From Mactra quadrangularis (Eukaryota > Mollusca > Bivalvia > Venerida > Mactridae), in contig CM046308.1 of the NCBI GenBank assembly GCA_025267735.1, forward strand, positions 30,989,267 to 31,053,266: a DNA stretch of 64,000 nucleotides, given 5' to 3'. Shown here in pieces: positions 33,691-45,730 of this stretch. Below the pieces are notes generated by a model. The model was not told the DNA's origin. It saw nothing but the letters and a program-made list of their open reading frames with translations, and searched no databases. The first letter of the stretch is position 1. Each line of letters begins with the position of its first letter. Made by a program: the position numbers and the translations under genes.

Positions 33691-35064
33691 ATTTGCAAAC
33701 ACAATAGAAACCGCATAAATAAAAAGTACGTAACTCTGAAAAATATTGTTTTTAACTGACAAAATCAAATGATGATAAGTGTGTACATTTTTTCATATGA
33801 TACTTTCTGAAAATATTTGCAGCTTGACAATTCGCTGGTTAGAGAAAAGTGTAGTCATTAATCTGAAACAAAGGTTATCAAAATTATCCGTTGACGTATC
33901 AAAAATATGGTGCGGATAAGGAAATCCAAAAGTGTCTCATCAGACGTTGAAGACAGATAAACGAATTTACTACCAAATGCACAATGAATGTGGTTTTGGA
34001 TAACTGCCCATCCTAGTAAAATTACTTTATTGATGGCTTGCGTGTTAGAGTTAATTATATCAATTACAATTCGGCTACAAAGCTAACGTGATAAAAAATA
34101 TTTCACAAAACTTTCTTTATATTGTGATTTGAAACTCGTGATTTTCTAAACAGTTGTAATTTCAATGCTCACGCACGACGTGGTGAGATTTATCACCCAA
34201 TAGGAACTTACGTATTATATAATAACCGATCCCAAGTCATGACTACATAGTTATAATTTTATAACTATATGTCTTTATATAGACGGTAATTTCATAGATA
34301 CAATTAAACACAAGGAATGGCGTGGTAATAATTTAAATTCAGAAGTTATTACCTTCCATTCTCCGATCACGCGGACTGCATTTTAATTTATCACTTCGGG
34401 ATTTAGAGCTATGATAAATATACCAGACATATGTATGTGATGCAATGCTATTTATTACCTTGTTAACTTACGATGACAAATAGATAATAAAGTTACTAAT
34501 ACTTGCCTGAGAAATTGTGTCAACGCTTCATCTATTTCCATAATGTATTTAATGTATGTCTTCCAGGACTAGGTCAAACTATGGGAATTGTACTTCTTAA
34601 GTTATTATACATCGCTATGGAGTAGGTTGTCAGCAATTTGTGGTAAGAAGGATAAAGGACGTAAAAATATTATAAAGAACAAACTCTAAGAAAAATATCA
34701 AGACCCATCGATCAGTAAACTTACGTGCTACCAACTGAGCTAGCTGGGCGGCTTTGATACTTCTTACTAAAACATCGAATGTCATACAAATTTATGTCTC
34801 CATCAATTTAGTTACCAATGGTGTAAACATTATCGTGCTCAATCTGTAGATAATTACATTGTGAGTGATATATCATTGTTCATTGTGGTAATGACTCGAC
34901 TGGGAAGATTATATTTGATTTATGGGAAAGGTATTTATTACGATTGAGAAGATTAGAGATATAGAAACTAAAAGTTGTGTTAAATTAAGGTAGAAAAAAA
35001 TATGACATGTTGTTGTTATATTGTAACGAAAATATCAATGTCATCTTGAAAATTTAGATTGTAA
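33691..35064. other. Array interior; SINE head fragment inside
   Basis: No gene was recognised. On the minus strand 34704-34753 carries a tRNA-like head fragment (GCCGCCCAGCTAGCTCAGTT, then GGTAGCACG) of the family at 51187, without body. A block near 34180-34215 (ATTTATCACCCAATAGG) weakly resembles a landmark of units A and B. Confidence 0.4.
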
Positions 35065-35297
35065 ATCTATATTCAAAGTAATCCAGGTTATGTATTTGAA
35101 TTACTTGAAGATGAAATTTGTATTGTCGGTGATGTTAGTTGTGGATCAACATCTGTTCGTTTCAAACGTCTGATATTATATGAAAATATGTATCGTACAA
35201 ATGAGACTAAAGCAAACATAGCACATTTAGATTGTTTTATTGCATTATTATCCAAACAGAAATTGCATACTGATGAATCCAAACGAGGGTTAAAATT
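35065..35297 (+). CDS. Exon-like segment Y of array unit C
   Basis: An open frame runs from just after a TAA (35062-35064) to the donor AAATT|gtaaga at 35297/35298. It reads VFELLEDEICIVGDVSCGST, then SVRFKRLILYENMYRTNETK, ANIAHLDCFIALLSKQKL and HTDESKRGLKL. Residue use is balanced and protein-like, the best of any frame in the array. The end shares donor phase and a TN..KA...L.CF..L....L.T pattern with unit A segment Y. A decayed copy of its first part (ATTGTCGGTGATGCTAGTTA) lies near 59552. The minus-strand open frame over the same bases is a shadow. Acceptor candidates are CCAG at 35083-35086 or AAAG at 35075-35078; both lack a pyrimidine tract. Family unknown. Confidence 0.5.
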
Positions 35298-35357
35298 GTA
35301 AGATATAAGAGTAACCATAACCGCATATACACATAACAACAATAATTACTAAATATA

Positions 35358-35608
35358 CTAGGACGAAAAAGAAACGCCGGGTACATAAAATATGCAACAC
35401 ATGTCCGGCCGTGTTTCGCAAAACAAGAAGGGTCATCGTTAAAAGGGGGTATTTTTTCACATAATCAGCATCGGAAATCGATTGAAACTTCAACAGCTGG
35501 TTCCATACAGATGACATTTCATACAAAAATAAATATAATAATCCAATAATACAATTTATCCCTTAAAACAATCATTATAGGTTACCCGGCGTTTCTTTTT
35601 CGTCCTAG
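35358..35608. mobile_element. MITE with perfect 26-bp terminal inverted repeats
   Basis: The ends CTAGGACGAAAAAGAAACGC...GGGTA (35358-35383) and their exact reverse complement (35583-35608) enclose 199 bp. TA flanks both sides, as in Tc1/mariner elements. Perfect ends imply recent movement. The three minus-strand open frames at 35290-35786 run through or end at these inverted ends and share an RRFFFVLV / TKKKRRVTY mirror that comes from the ends, so they are not genes. Confidence 0.9.
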
Positions 35609-36079
35609 TATATGAGTAAACTGTTTGTGCTATCAAAGTGTCGTCTTCAACCTCGCTCAGCAGGTTATCTCCATTCTGTGTTCTTAAACCGTTTAACCGA
35701 GACAAACAAAGCACTAAGCAAAATTCTGTCTGACAAGTTTTAATATGTTGTTTGTATTGCGCTATATATGTTTCTAAAGTGTTCATTGCGTTGTAAATAC
35801 TAACATTTCAATCGTTTTACTAACTCATTAATCATAATTTAATCAGACATGATCCGTAAAATTCATAACTAATTTTAACGCCACGAAACTATGATGGTTT
35901 TTTAATATAAAACTGTATTACAAAATAGATCTAATTGACATGACAATATGATCACTTGCATTGACATCTTTTTATCAAAACCGATAATTGTATCATATAT
36001 TTTTAGAGAATTCATTATACGATATCGTTAGTTACACCTTATCTATATTGATCTTGCTTATTCAACTGCTTTTAGCGTA

Positions 36080-36330
36080 TTTATCTCACTAGTAAGTGCT
36101 ACCACTAACTCAGTCATTATCAACACATCACGCTTGCAATTACAAGAGCATTATTATTTTCCAATTATCTAAGGACAAAATGCTACAGAAAGATTGCAAT
36201 GACATGTATTAAATTCGGAGCCTTGACGTTCTGTATTTTATGAGTGTCTTTGCAATGTTAGTCTTTGTGTATAAATATATTTTCAGGTCAAGGATGTTTA
36301 GAACTTGCTACTAAAATCTGTATGATCAAA
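36080..36330. repeat. Diverged array landmark (unit C)
   Basis: The text CTACCACTAACTCAGTCATT, ATCAACACATCACGCTTGC and TTTCCAATTATCTAAGGAC lines up in order with 24985-25075 in unit A and 31258-31335 in unit B. After it, AGCATTACAATATG...AATAATGACCG near 36358-36390 may be the remnant of segment Z. The order Y (35.2 kb), landmark (36.1 kb), Z (36.4 kb) is as in units A and B. Confidence 0.6.
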
Positions 36331-36399
36331 TAGACAGATTTTATTAGAAAAAGCTAGGAGCATTACAATATGTCATTGATAATAATGACCGTCCTTTTT

Positions 36400-38770
36400 A
36401 TTGTTTATACTGAAAAACATATGTAAGGTTTTTATTATGTATCAAAAATGTAAGCGCAACAAAAAATATATATTAAAATGTATTTTCATCAAAAAGACGC
36501 ATGTGATATGCATAAAACATATATGATAATACGTGTAACAATGTAGCAATTCAATGAGATGAACAAACCAAGCTTAATCAATGCACACTTATGTCTTTAC
36601 ATTTTCTCTTTTCTAAACTAAATTTACTTCCATTAAAATTTCATCAAAAACAGAAATAAAACTTAAACTTTTAATGTAGGTTCTTTTACTTTGAATGGTT
36701 TATTGATGGTGTGTAACGAAACACATAATCATATGAAATTGACTTTAAGATGAAAATACACTCTAATTTAATATACACACTATATTAGGACTTTAAATTT
36801 ACTATTATTCCCTTAAATCAAAAGAAAACCATTGATAAAACACTTTTATTGATAAAATCAGTGGACAATTATTTACTAAACTTAATTTGTGATATCTTCC
36901 TCGAATCTCAACACAAAAGAGTTATCGATTAACCGATGTTAACTAATAAGAATAAAACTTTAAGTGAACTAAATAGCAGTTACTGTAGAATTTAAAAGTA
37001 TGGTGCTTGTCTAGAAACACTATATTGATGCCAAATATCTAGATAATGTTTGTTAAAATGAGTATACTAGTATCTCTTTTCTTTTATAAGTTATGATTAA
37101 ATATGAAGTAACAATTAGATTTTAAACATTTAACATACATAGTAACTGAATACAAATAAACACTCCCTTGTTTGATGTTGTCTCTTAAAATATAGAAACT
37201 GGTGTATCAAAATGGTACTAATTGATCTAATACGTAAAACGACATGTATTGACGACATAATTATTTAGATGAGATCGTTGACCGAAAAAAAGTTGTCAGT
37301 ATCAAATTGTTCTATATAATGTCGAAGATGTAAACATGTAATAAATCATAAGATGAATGTTTACTTCTACAATCTGACTACATTGAATTGACATAACATT
37401 TGTTTACAAAATGGTCTTAATAAATTACTGTATTATACAGTACATATATACCCTAGTCAACACAATCAAAACAGTCAATATACCATTTTACAAGGACATT
37501 AATCAAATACTTAACATCAGGACCAATATCAACTACTAATAAATCAAATCTATATGTTAAATGCGAGTTCCAATAACCAGACATGTAAATGACATTCCAG
37601 ACAATAGAGTACAGTATAATATAGTCATAAATTAGAAAAGTATTTTAATTGATTGAAGCTTAGAAATTAGTACTGATGAGACTGACATATAAGTTCAAGA
37701 TTTACACGAACTATTGTCTAAAATGATTGGATATTAGATTTGTCTAAAATAAGTTGACGCATAGTATTACAGTTTAATTCAGTACTTTATGCAACAAGGT
37801 ATGAATTGCTTTATTGATAACTTCATGTTTATAGAAGTGTATCAACAAAGACAACATAATTGCGTTATTTTTTCCGTCCTATTCATTTTTCGGACTAATG
37901 AAAAATCACATTAACTGCATTTTTTTGGACATATTTGATGTAATTTAAAGAATTTCAACATGATGACGAAACGAATGTTAATAAGAAAGTAAAGTCAAAA
38001 CAAGTTAACATTCTAACGTAATATTTAGTGTTAATTTCTCATAAATTCATGAAATTCAATTAACTGAAGTAATTACATTTGTATCTCGTGTTCGGATTAT
38101 TCTCGTTGTCGTTGCTTAATCCAAAAATGTTTTTAAGTTCAAAGAATCTAGGAACATGCCTAAATTTTAAGCAGCATGTTTGTCTCTTTGATACCCGTAA
38201 GCTTATTTACTTAGCAGTTTATGATTAATTCTGCCTAATGGAATACTATCATGAAACCAAAAAAGTGATATAATTTGTACAGCTTCATTAATGACATGGA
38301 TACTAGAAGAAGTATTTTCGGAAAACCTTGAATATATCATTTATTTCTAACGAGGTTAAACAGCGAACAACTGGTATACAATATATTTCATGAACTCAAA
38401 GGCCACATATATTAGTGGAATACAATGTTAACAATTATCATGTTATTATAATCGTCTTTGGACATTTAAAATGTACATAGAACAATGGTCAATAGAAGTT
38501 GTGAGTGTACGATATTAATATGATAATATTACAAAATTCAAATTAGTTTATTTTTATTATGCATGGAATCTTGTTCATTAACATCACTAAGAATGAATTG
38601 GGTTATCTTTGTATGATTAACAACGAAAATCGGTTGATGTTTGTAAAGCCTCTCATTCATATAAATAAACAATTCGTTTTAAGATACTCAAGAGTGCAAT
38701 CCATGATTGCCATAGACGAGGCAATAATTCTTGTGTGGGCAATGAAACGGTGAAGATTAAGCGGCTTGCA
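36400..38770. other. AT-rich array interior
   Basis: No reliable landmark and no gene. A 64-codon frame at 38559-38753 (NELGYLCMINNENRLMF onwards, ending IILVWAMKR) is somewhat protein-like but has no splice support or second copy. Confidence 0.3.
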
Positions 38771-39260
38771 TATCGTTCACTTGCTGTCTAGTCACATTAG
38801 GGTTTTAATTCTTTGCAATCTGTCTGTTGGTAGCTCAGCCCAAATTAGCGTCGTTGGCTCTTTGTGGTTAAAAGTAATAAGATGCTTGCAAAATAATATA
38901 AGTGTGTTTGGTACATCCCAGCGGCGATGGCGAGGGCAATTTTCAGTTCAATATAATGCTTTTCTATGACAAGTAGCCTTATTTATAGAGTGAAAAAAGT
39001 AATTGCGTAATGTATTAAGTGTGTATAATTACACTATCTCTGCAGTAATAATCACATTATGGAATAATTAAATGTTATGCTATGATGAGACAAAAGCGGT
39101 AACATCTACATACAAAAATTATTAGTTGTATTAGATAATAGGTTGTGTATAGTTTAGTATTGCCATTGATGGAATGCGCGTAAACCTGACGTTAAATATA
39201 CTGATACCATTACGGTAGATAAACTGATATCAATTAAGGAAGACACATCAACTACCATTG
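38770..39260. repeat. Diverged array landmarks (unit D)
   Basis: CTGTCTAGTCACATTAGGG near 38785 corresponds to CATGTCTAGTGACAGTTTAA near 20590. TATCTCTGCAGTAATAATCAC near 39040 corresponds to TATCTCTGCAGTGCGTTCA near 20770. Together with segments X and Z further on, this fixes a unit D collinear with unit A. Identity is low (perhaps 65-70%). Confidence 0.5.
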
Positions 39261-40720
39261 ATCACATGATGTAACGGGGAAAAGTAATGACATTCTATAT
39301 TTAGTCTAATGACCATCTTGAACTTCTATATCTTCTGTAACAATTCTTACCATCCCATTGGTATTTAAGTAATTAGAAAAATATATTAATTATACGTGAG
39401 AGATGTTTTATAAAGCTAATAATTAATAAAATAATGCATAGATCTATCTGTGACATAGAAAAGATAGAAACATATAGGTCACATAGATTTGATAAAATGT
39501 TTGACGTCAATGGCTGTACAAAATAGTAAAAGTACATGATGTAATTTCATTACTCGAGTATTTTGTCTCTACTAAACGAACTGCATTATGTTCAAGCTAA
39601 ATTAAAAATAATATATATTTTGTCATTATTTATCAAACTCAAACATCGTAAGAAGTAATAAAGGTATGTTGGATCTGTTATTCGTTCATGGTTGAGTTAT
39701 GTTGTAAGAGTGCCGTCTAAAAGCGTAGAATAAAGTCATTTACAAAAAATGTAATGGGGTAAAAACGTTTATTATTTCATCAACCATGTTTGGCTTTGGC
39801 AATTTGCCCAAGTCCAACGTTATATGTTGACACTGTATATATTTTGGTATTCAGTTTTTATATGAATTGTATGTTTATTTAGGTACTCGTTCTTATGTCA
39901 GTAAACATTATGTAGACAACTCGATAGATATTGTGATATCTAGTTTTATTATCAAGTTAATTTCTCTAGAATCTGAACGAGGGCAATGTTTTTTTCAATA
40001 TATTAAGTATAATATATAGACAAGAAGACATTTGTTCAAAAACTGATATCCCAAAGCACAATGTAAGTGAAAAAGAAAATATACATAAGGACAGAAATAG
40101 AACACTAAATATATATAATGGGTAAGAACGATTTTGCAAAAACAAATATATCAAATGATAATAATTATCAACTCGCATTATAGGAAACACAAAAAACATA
40201 CCTAAATTCTTATTAAATATCAATTACAAAGACAAATGTGACAGAATCAAATGAGAAACTACATGTGAATGTGTTACATCTCTGATCATTAGCCTAAATA
40301 ACCATAATAATCTAGTACATAAAAGTCACTGAGCCTAATTTGGAAGACAAATTGAAATCGTGCAACAACAACTCTCACGTTGCCTTCAAACTCAAAATGA
40401 TCAAAGAAACATCACACACGCGATCTTGTTTATTACATGAAATGAAAGCTTCCGTCTGCTGCATTATGTCATAACTACATTTAGACTACATTATCGTCAT
40501 TAGGTCACGATTCTCAAGTAAGTTCAATGAATGAATATATGACGTAGCCGATTATATTTTATTCCAGTTACATCTAAAACCATAATCGTCAGTACACGTG
40601 TTGCGTTGAATGTTTTTAATAAGGCATCACAGTCTTTCGTTGTCGTAATTAATTACCTAGATGTAAGCTTCTTTGATTCATAAATGCTTATATACGTAGA
40701 TGTAGATTATAAAGACCTCA

Positions 40721-40981
40721 TTGAATATTGGTAACACATCTGAGCAAATTAATAACATTAAATTCTCAATTTTTAGAGCATTTAATATTTATCCGTCTAA
40801 AAGGACTTGTTCCTGTATTAATAAATATCCAAACGGTTATGTAACAGTATACGTAATCATTTTTAATCAGCAATTGTTGCTATTTCGTAAATGTTGTTAT
40901 CTTCGGATGACAAATAGCTCCAGTACTACCTTCATACGATATTATTTCGTCTGGTGCAAATGTTTATGTTATTTTACTTAA
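40721..40981 (+). pseudogene. Exon-like segment X of array unit D
   Basis: After a pyrimidine-containing acceptor (tctcaatttttag at about 40770-40782) the frame reads AFNIYPSKRTCSCINKYPNG, then FNQQLLLFRKCCYLRM and WCKCLCYFT before the stop. The RKCCYLR part matches segment X of units A and B. Cysteine pairs (CSC, KCC, CKC) are notable. There is no convincing donor before the stop. The open frame may be a terminal exon of a diverged paralogue or a relic. Confidence 0.35.
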
Positions 40982-41976
40982 TTATCAACTATTGATATGC
41001 ATTTCAACAGTATTTTGAAACTCCATGCAGTGATAACAAATTGAATACATTCAGTCTGTAAATTGTTGCTGTAAATTTAAGGTACTGTTATGATTGCATT
41101 GACAGTGTACTGTCAATTCAACTAGCAATTTTACGTATATAGAATTTTATGATTTGTAATACTCAACTAAGCTAAAATTTCTCTTTTATCAGTTGGACAG
41201 ATGAAATTCAGCATTTATGAAATATTCAGTTTTTAAGAGAGACAATATACATGTACAAGATGTATATGAGTTATACATGCCACTTTGGATTTATCAATAC
41301 TTTTAATCAACGATTTCTTTTCTCTAGCGACTTGTTTATTCAGTATTAGTTCAACGCACGTTTATAAATGTAAAATAAATGCAAATCCAATTACAAGGAA
41401 AGTGCTATACTATTTCTAGAATAGCAGATTAGCATTTTATTTACAGAAAAATGAATATTTCTTTTTTTAAGATAAATGAACCATTTTTGAAATATATGTA
41501 AAAAAACAAAAAAAAACTCATACATACTGCGATACCTCGTGTTCCATAGCGTAGTAGAAGAGAGAAAACTATATAGATTATTTATGACATTGAAGCAAAT
41601 ATTGACACGTTTTGCCCAGTCAGTAAAAACTTCACCGCGTTTTTGCGTTTTAGTTATTTGTATTAAAATTCTGAGAATAATTTTTCGAGGGAGCCATTAA
41701 CGAAAATTTAACATGCATGTGTTTTAACCAATTTCAGACAGTTTTGCAAAACTAATTAAATAAGTTCTTTACAACTGAAATTAAATTTAACCAAAAGCAA
41801 AATATATCATAAAATAAGCTTATTAGAGTAGTACTATATTACTCGTGTACAGATGTGTTGAATTAGTATCCATGATTAAAATTGTAAGCAAGTTAGTTCC
41901 TCCCTGATAAATACCAAAACGTGGGCAACAATTAAACAACTTGATATATAATCGTTTATTCTAGAGACACATCTGA

Positions 41977-42180
41977 AGACATCGGCTTAAAAATCAAATG
42001 TGTGTGTACGTGACTTCAACAAAATGGTCATATTTTATCTCTCATGGCCACGAATCGCTAGAAACAAATCACAAAGTAAATGTTCAATTGTTCCCAATAA
42101 TAATAGATGGTTACTATATTGTATGTCTTCCCCAAAGGGAATCTGTCCAGACAAACGAATTAATATGTATTTGCAAGTGA
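41977..42180 (+). CDS. Terminal exon-like segment Z of array unit D
   Basis: An open frame reads MCVYVTSTKWSYFISHG, then KVNVQLFPIIIDGYYIVCLP and QRESVQTNELICICK, then stop. The last part matches the unit G segment (63848-63970), which has KVPVSLITVISIKG and QEIMCICKR before its stop. An alternating hydrophobic strand followed by Cys-Ile-Cys-Lys-stop is thus shared by two copies 22 kb apart. An acceptor near 42062 (atcgctag) is weak. A beta-strand ending in Cys-X-Cys is reminiscent of the end of some secreted cystine-knot cytokines such as IL-17, but that is only a shape resemblance. Confidence 0.4.
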   Translation, partial: RHRLKNQMCVYVTSTKWSYFISHGHESLETNHKVNVQLFPIIIDGYYIVCLPQRESVQTNELICICK

Positions 42181-42432
42181 TGCATAGAACATTTATGAAT
42201 ACAAACGAGTTTATCTATAGGCCAAGGAAACTCCTGCAAGTAAGGAAGATAACGTATGTCGTTTGTACCGACACAAGTTTGTATATAACATAATCATCTA
42301 GCTGGTAGCATACAACAAAGAAAGAGTAGTGACTCCTAATTGCACAAATTTCTATCTCGTCTGAACAGTTTCACTTTTATAAATGTCAATTTACATTATT
42401 TATTTGTATGCCTTTCAATATACATTTTATAT

Positions 42433-42501
42433 TTTTATCATTTAGCTAAAGACACCGAACAGACAGTTCGCATTAACGGTGTCTTTAGTTTAATGATAAA
42501 A
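42433..42501. repeat. 24-bp stem, 19-nt loop inverted repeat
   Basis: TTTATCATTTAGCTAAAGAC...CACCG (42433-42457) pairs with CGGTGTCTTTAGTTTAATGA...TAAA (42477-42501) with two mismatches, around a loop AACAGACAGTTCGCATTAA. It is the cleanest short hairpin in the array, 250 bp after the stop of segment Z. It may be a tiny MITE or an RNA structure in a 3' UTR. It is not a histone-type stem-loop, which has a 6-bp stem and 4-nt loop. Confidence 0.7.
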
Positions 42502-42926
42502 TTATGAAAGTTTACAAAACGCACGTAATGACGATTATGATACACCTAATATGGATGTCTTTACATATTTTTTTAAAAGTTTAGTTACATGTTAGCAATT
42601 ACATATCATTTAAGAAAGCTAAAATAATAACGATAAATCAATCGTCGAATCGATCGAATAAGTTACCAGCATATAAATAGAAGTTTCAATTTGACAATTA
42701 AAAGTATACCACACAAGAAAAATCAAACTTTAGAATGGTACTACATAAAATAAGCAGTAGGAGTTACCATTTGTATCAATTTGTAGAGGCAATAACAGCA
42801 AAATATATGAACGCTGAACAATGTTTAAAATGCATATGTATGAACTTCACAAGGAACACATATACTGTACAACGAATTATTTAGTATTTTACGTTTTGAT
42901 CGATATTTAGTTTGTATGTTAAGCTA

Positions 42927-43267
42927 CAGTCCCATAAACATAAAAATAGCCGTGAGGGCACCGTACGGGCGCCGTGCGATCAAGCTCCGCAAGTACCCGT
43001 ACGGACTCTTGCGTACCCCTTACGGACTGATACGTTTTACCAGGGTCCGTGAGTTGAGCCCAGGATACACGTATCAGTTTCAGAGTCAAATCGTGAACAA
43101 AATCGTGGCCGAGTATAGATTAAACATGCATATGTTCCAGCTACGGCTCCGTACAGGTGTGTTGTTTTGTACCATGTGCGTACCGTCACCTTGATACGCA
43201 AGGCTTCCCACGGCCTACGACTGTCTGCACGTACGGGTCCGTAACAAGCCACGATTTTATGGGACTG
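42927..43267. mobile_element. GC-rich 341-bp inverted-end element, copy 1
   Basis: The ends are CAGTCCCATAAA and TTTATGGGACTG, perfect 12-bp inverted repeats. The inside is strikingly GC-rich for this window and full of CGTACGG-type words (ACCGTACGGGCGCCGTGCG near 42960, CCCGTACGGAC near 43000, CACGTACGGGTCCG near 43228), many self-complementary. Overlapping open frames on both strands are artefacts of this composition. A second copy is at 46726-47065. Flanks give no clear target duplication; a TTA on both sides (about 42919 and 43273) is possible. Confidence 0.8.
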
Positions 43268-43499
43268 AGGCATTAGACTGATAGCTTAACATAAGGAACA
43301 TGGCTGTATACAACACTGCCTTACCATACCATTTCTTGTTACTTCCTAAAAGTTCTGACATATTACGTTATTCAAATATATTATACCATTAAACATGCTT
43401 TCAAATGTCTGTGTATCATATTGGCAGCGATAGTTTAAGATGGAAATCTGTGATTGTTAATGTTATTTACTGCATCCCAAGTACATTAAGTCTTCCGCA

Positions 43500-43680
43500 G
43501 AGGATTTATCTTCTTTAATGTCGCTTTGAATAGCTAATAATGTGCATAAGTTGTCATTAGTTCACGATAACTGCCATCATCTTCATAATTTGCTCAATTT
43601 ACTCTTCGTAAAAACTCCAATAATTTGTCTCTTGAAACGCACTACGTCCGGATGGATGAAGTGCAATTACATTGTTTGAC
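43500..43680. repeat. Array landmark P1 (unit E)
   Basis: The stretch with TCTTTAATGTCGC, CATCATCTTCATAATTTGC, AATAATTTGTCTCTTGAAAC and CACTACGTCCGGATGGATG matches 59800-59985 in the same order. Its last part also matches 60318-60365 (CACATCACATCCGGATGGAC). It is not coding in any frame. Confidence 0.7.
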
Positions 43681-45160
43681 TGATCAGAATGCAATTAAAT
43701 TATTCGCTGTACCTAATTTGAGAAAATTGTGTATGCTTTAACTGATATTTTTGTTGAGTCTAAAAAATAATATTACGTGAATCACTAAAAGCATAAAAAC
43801 AGGACGACGTTGAATTGTACAATGTACATGAAGACATACCTTCATTAAAAGTACAATATAATATTTATTAGTTTTTATATATATGCGAATAATGTATCCT
43901 TTTTGTTAATTGTTTGTTTGTATTTACAGGGCGTAATTCATATCACAAAACTTTAAAATTATGACTGTAGTTTTGTATTTTTACATTAAATCTATTTACA
44001 ACCTTTACAAGTAATTATGAGTGGTAATCAAATGACGCCTCAAGTGTCGCCCACATTTAGTTCCTTGAGAGCTAATTTACCATTACGATTTCAGATCACA
44101 AATTATTCTCGCAATTATATTTCACATTTTCTTTCAGAAATTGATATTTGCGTCTCTATTTAATTGTCTACATACTGACGGGTTGATTACAATGCTAGTT
44201 ATATACAGATGTTTATATTCATACTGTTTTTGTACTTAAGTAATATTTATATAATGTAGGCGTGGAATTATCTGAACATGAAATGTAACCCGATCATATC
44301 ACTGCATGCATGTTGGGATAGTACCGTAACATATAATGTTTACAATTAGAATAGTCACGGATTGTATTATTGATGGAACTTATATGTTTGTAAATTTAAG
44401 TTAGACTTAAGTTGAATTTAAATTTTTCAAACACAACTTATGTTCATGAATACTCTTTGAATACCTTATAGGAATTTAATCAAAACTATTTCGAAATAAA
44501 TACAATTCATTTATAAAACATTGCCATGTAAGGTAGAGCTCATTAATCAAAGTGATATTTGATTTAATCCATTGTATGCCTATCAGAGAATTGCGTAAAA
44601 CATTGATGACTTTGAAAACTGGAAACAAATCGTCTTTTTTGGGGGATTCATATTCTAATCAAAGTAAGTAATAGCCCTTTTCGTAGTTGGGCATAACTTG
44701 ATTAACCTCTAGGGATTTTTAGTCGATTTTAAAACCATGCAAATGTGAACGCATGTTACATGTACTACATGTACTATATGATATAAAATGATATATATTT
44801 AATCAACTCTTATTTAGCCTCAGTTATAATGCAATTTGTACACACCTAATATCATTTATACGCCACAAACCTAGAATGTAGCAATACAGGCTTATTTACG
44901 TGCTCAAGGAAATAGCGTTGTAGTTCACGAATTGATAATTTCTATGATTTCCAAGGCAATAATTTCTGTTTACTGTTTTTGTCATTATTGGTTATACAGA
45001 AGCAACGGAGTTTCTATCCTCTCATCTTTATTTTCTTTGTCGAAATACAAATTAATATTTATTACAGCGTTATCAGCAAGTTGTTCATTCATATAGATCT
45101 GTTTGCTCTTAAATTCATCGGATTGACAAGAGCGACTTAAGAGTGGTTATTGTCTTTTTA
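43681..45160. other. AT-rich array interior
   Basis: No gene, SINE or inverted-repeat element recognised between landmarks P1 and P2. Confidence 0.35.
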
Positions 45161-45161
45161 A

Positions 45162-45310
45162 ACGTCCATTATGTGCCGCCTCATTAATCCTTATTTGTTC
45201 AATAATTTGTGGTTGAATGTCCCTATGTCGTTACTGATAAATCAACAACAAATGTTTACGACGTGAAAAGGTTTTGTCCGCTTATTAAGTCTGACTGTAT
45301 TCAGAATTTT
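45162..45310. repeat. Array landmark P2 (unit E)
   Basis: About 150 bp including CGTCCATTATGTGCCGCC, TCATTAATCCTTATTTGTTC, GATAAATCAACAACA and TTGTCCGCTTATTAAG matches 62416-62562 at roughly 85% identity. It is the strongest link between units E and G. Confidence 0.85.
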
Positions 45311-45539
45311 CTTTTTAATATGACAATTTGCTTCGGAAAGCTTTTCTAGCTCATAAGACTTGCTTACAATGTCAATAAAAATGACCCCAATATGACTTCA
45401 CGTACACTATTAAATTTCTAATGTTAATAAAGATTTATTTGAAATCAAAGCATATCCATAAACTTATCATCATTGTTAATAGCTTTAATTCAATGGAATT
45501 ATTGAGAGTTTACCATCTTTTATGCGTCGTTTCTGCAAG

Positions 45540-45730
45540 TACGATTGTTATCGACGCACCTAGGTGCGTCTGTATAAACAATTATCAAGATTTTAGCATT
45601 TTGCAGTCGACACCGGTTGCCTTAAGCCAATCAAAACGATGCATTTGAGGTCATATGATATGAAAATGGCCGTGAACAAGTAAAAAGGGGGTGTGTGAAT
45701 GGACTCGTCTCCGCCATGAACATGTCGTTG
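45540..45730 (+). repeat. Dispersed repeat (copy 2) with 18-bp palindrome
   Basis: GACGCACCTAGGTGCGTC (45553-45570) is a perfect palindrome. The following text GACACCGGTTGCC, AACGATGCATTTGAGGTCA and GTGTGTGAATGGACTCGTC matches the reverse complement of 11516-11660. The two copies are 34 kb apart in opposite orientation, so this is an interspersed element and not part of the tandem array. The 75-codon open frame at 45421-45648 runs through it. Confidence 0.65.

Noticed and set aside
35088..35342. 84-codon minus-strand open frame
   Set aside because: It is antisense to the better supported plus-strand segment Y of unit C, which has a donor conserved with unit A.
35290..35786. Overlapping minus-strand open frames of 76-78 codons
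   Set aside because: They run through the inverted ends of the 251-bp MITE. The lysine/arginine-rich and phenylalanine-rich stretches are the two translations of the same inverted repeat.
42916..43273. Open frames of 92 and 78 codons on opposite strands
   Set aside because: Both are produced by the GC-rich interior of the inverted-end element. The second copy of the element at 46726 does not keep the frames intact.
45421..45648. 75-codon frame with a RCVC motif, considered as another segment Z
   Set aside because: The cysteine part is encoded by the 18-bp palindrome of a dispersed repeat, and the nucleotide text does not match segment Z of units D, E or G.
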